Below are positions 24,178-24,479 of a stretch of DNA of 24,479 nt, piece after piece. The first letter of the stretch is position 1. Each line of letters starts with the position of its first letter. The DNA comes from a virus, in IMG/VR virus record IMGVR_UViG_3300029787_000317, positions 1 through 24,479 of that record; one strand, given 5' to 3'. The notes beneath the pieces are model-generated. The model made no database searches, was not told the DNA's origin, and worked only from the letters and a program-made list of their open reading frames with translations. Position numbers and translations under genes: made by a program.

Positions 24178-24256
24178 CAAGTTCAACAGGGAGGGGCCAC
24201 CCAATGGAGAAGATGGCCAAACACCTGGCACCTAGAGAGCCAGGCATGTTTATGGT

Positions 24257-24479
24257 CTAAACCATGTTGGATTTTTTCGCAAGATTGAGCAGCCCCAGCA
24301 CAAAATCCTGGGCGGCTGCCGGGGTTGGTTCCTGGCATACATGGACCTCGAACCCCAGCTGCCTCAATCGATCATGCCGTTCACGTTGCACTTTGCTCAA
24401 CTTGCCACGCATGGTTTTCATTTCAATAAACATGACCTGGCCCCCAGCCATGTACAATCTTAGATCCGGCTCACCAGCT
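24257..24479 (-). CDS. VRR-NUC-type nuclease, C-terminal part (cut by right edge)
   Basis: An open frame runs from the right edge to TAG at 24257. Reading upstream of the first in-window start-like codon gives AGEPDLRLYMAGGQVMFIEM, then KTMRGKLSKVQRERHD and LGFEVHV. This is the VRR-NUC fold: a 'G.PDL' motif with the metal-binding Asp, then F-I-E-x-K, then a Q in 'ls..Q'. Such single-domain nucleases occur often in phages, generally in replication or recombination regions. The gene starts beyond the window. A terminator separates it from terS, so it belongs to the upstream, probably earlier, operon. Confidence 0.85.
   Translation of the reverse strand, partial: AGEPDLRLYMAGGQVMFIEMKTMRGKLSKVQRERHDRLRQLGFEVHVCQEPTPAAAQDFVLGLLNLAKKSNMV

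Noticed and set aside
24210-24256. Imperfect hairpin (CCTGGC/GCCAGG with flanking AAACA/TGTTT)
   Set aside because: Has a bulge and no T-run on either strand; the clear terminator nearby is sufficient to explain transcription arrest.
24204-24260. 18-codon plus-strand frame (MEKMAKHLAPREPGMFMV) after a GGGAGGGG sequence
   Set aside because: The ribosome-binding-like sequence is attractive, but it is the only plus-strand candidate, it is very short, and it overlaps the stop of the nuclease gene. Kept only as a note.

Overview
This window is the virion-structure block of a tailed phage or prophage with short-tailed (podovirus) architecture. Every gene I can support lies on the minus strand, so it reads right to left: packaging, head, connector and tail, internal ejection proteins, fibres. 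The genes are packed almost end to end, with ATGA or TAATG overlaps or gaps of a few bases. The largest non-coding stretch is about 150 bp (24105-24256). I see no tRNA, CRISPR array, insertion sequence, integrase, lysis gene or replication gene. The host cannot be named from the sequence. Base composition is close to balanced, and the gene families are common in phages of proteobacteria, including marine ones.

Layout from the right edge: a truncated VRR-NUC nuclease; a strong minus-strand terminator; terminase small and large subunits; two small proteins starting Met-Cys; the portal; a Bbp19-like protein; scaffold; major capsid protein; a Bbp16-like cement protein; a small basic/acidic-tailed protein; a gp11-like tail adaptor; a 923-aa nozzle-like tail protein carrying three E1-FCCH-type repeats; then four genes matching the T7 gp13-gp14-gp15-gp16 series. 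The last of these is a giant 3057-aa protein covering more than a third of the window. Next come a possible 23-aa micro-ORF, a tail fibre with a T7-type anchor and a collagen-like tip, a small beta-rich virion protein, and the start of a second fibre cut by the left edge.

The head genes resemble the epsilon15/BPP-1 type (portal, Bbp19, scaffold, capsid, Bbp16), while the core proteins follow the T7 plan. The portal, tail proteins and gp14/15/16-like proteins would build the DNA conduit, and the gp14/15/16-like proteins would be ejected to span the envelope.

The most interesting object is the giant gp16-position protein. It carries membrane-active segments at both ends. Between them is a chain of enzyme-like modules of the 'polyvalent protein' type: an ADP-ribosyltransferase-like domain, a DUF7178-like domain that I think resembles HhH-GPD DNA glycosylases, a MuF-C-like domain, and a zincin protease with an HESGH motif. 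If ejected with the DNA, it would deliver a multi-enzyme payload into the host at the first moment of infection.
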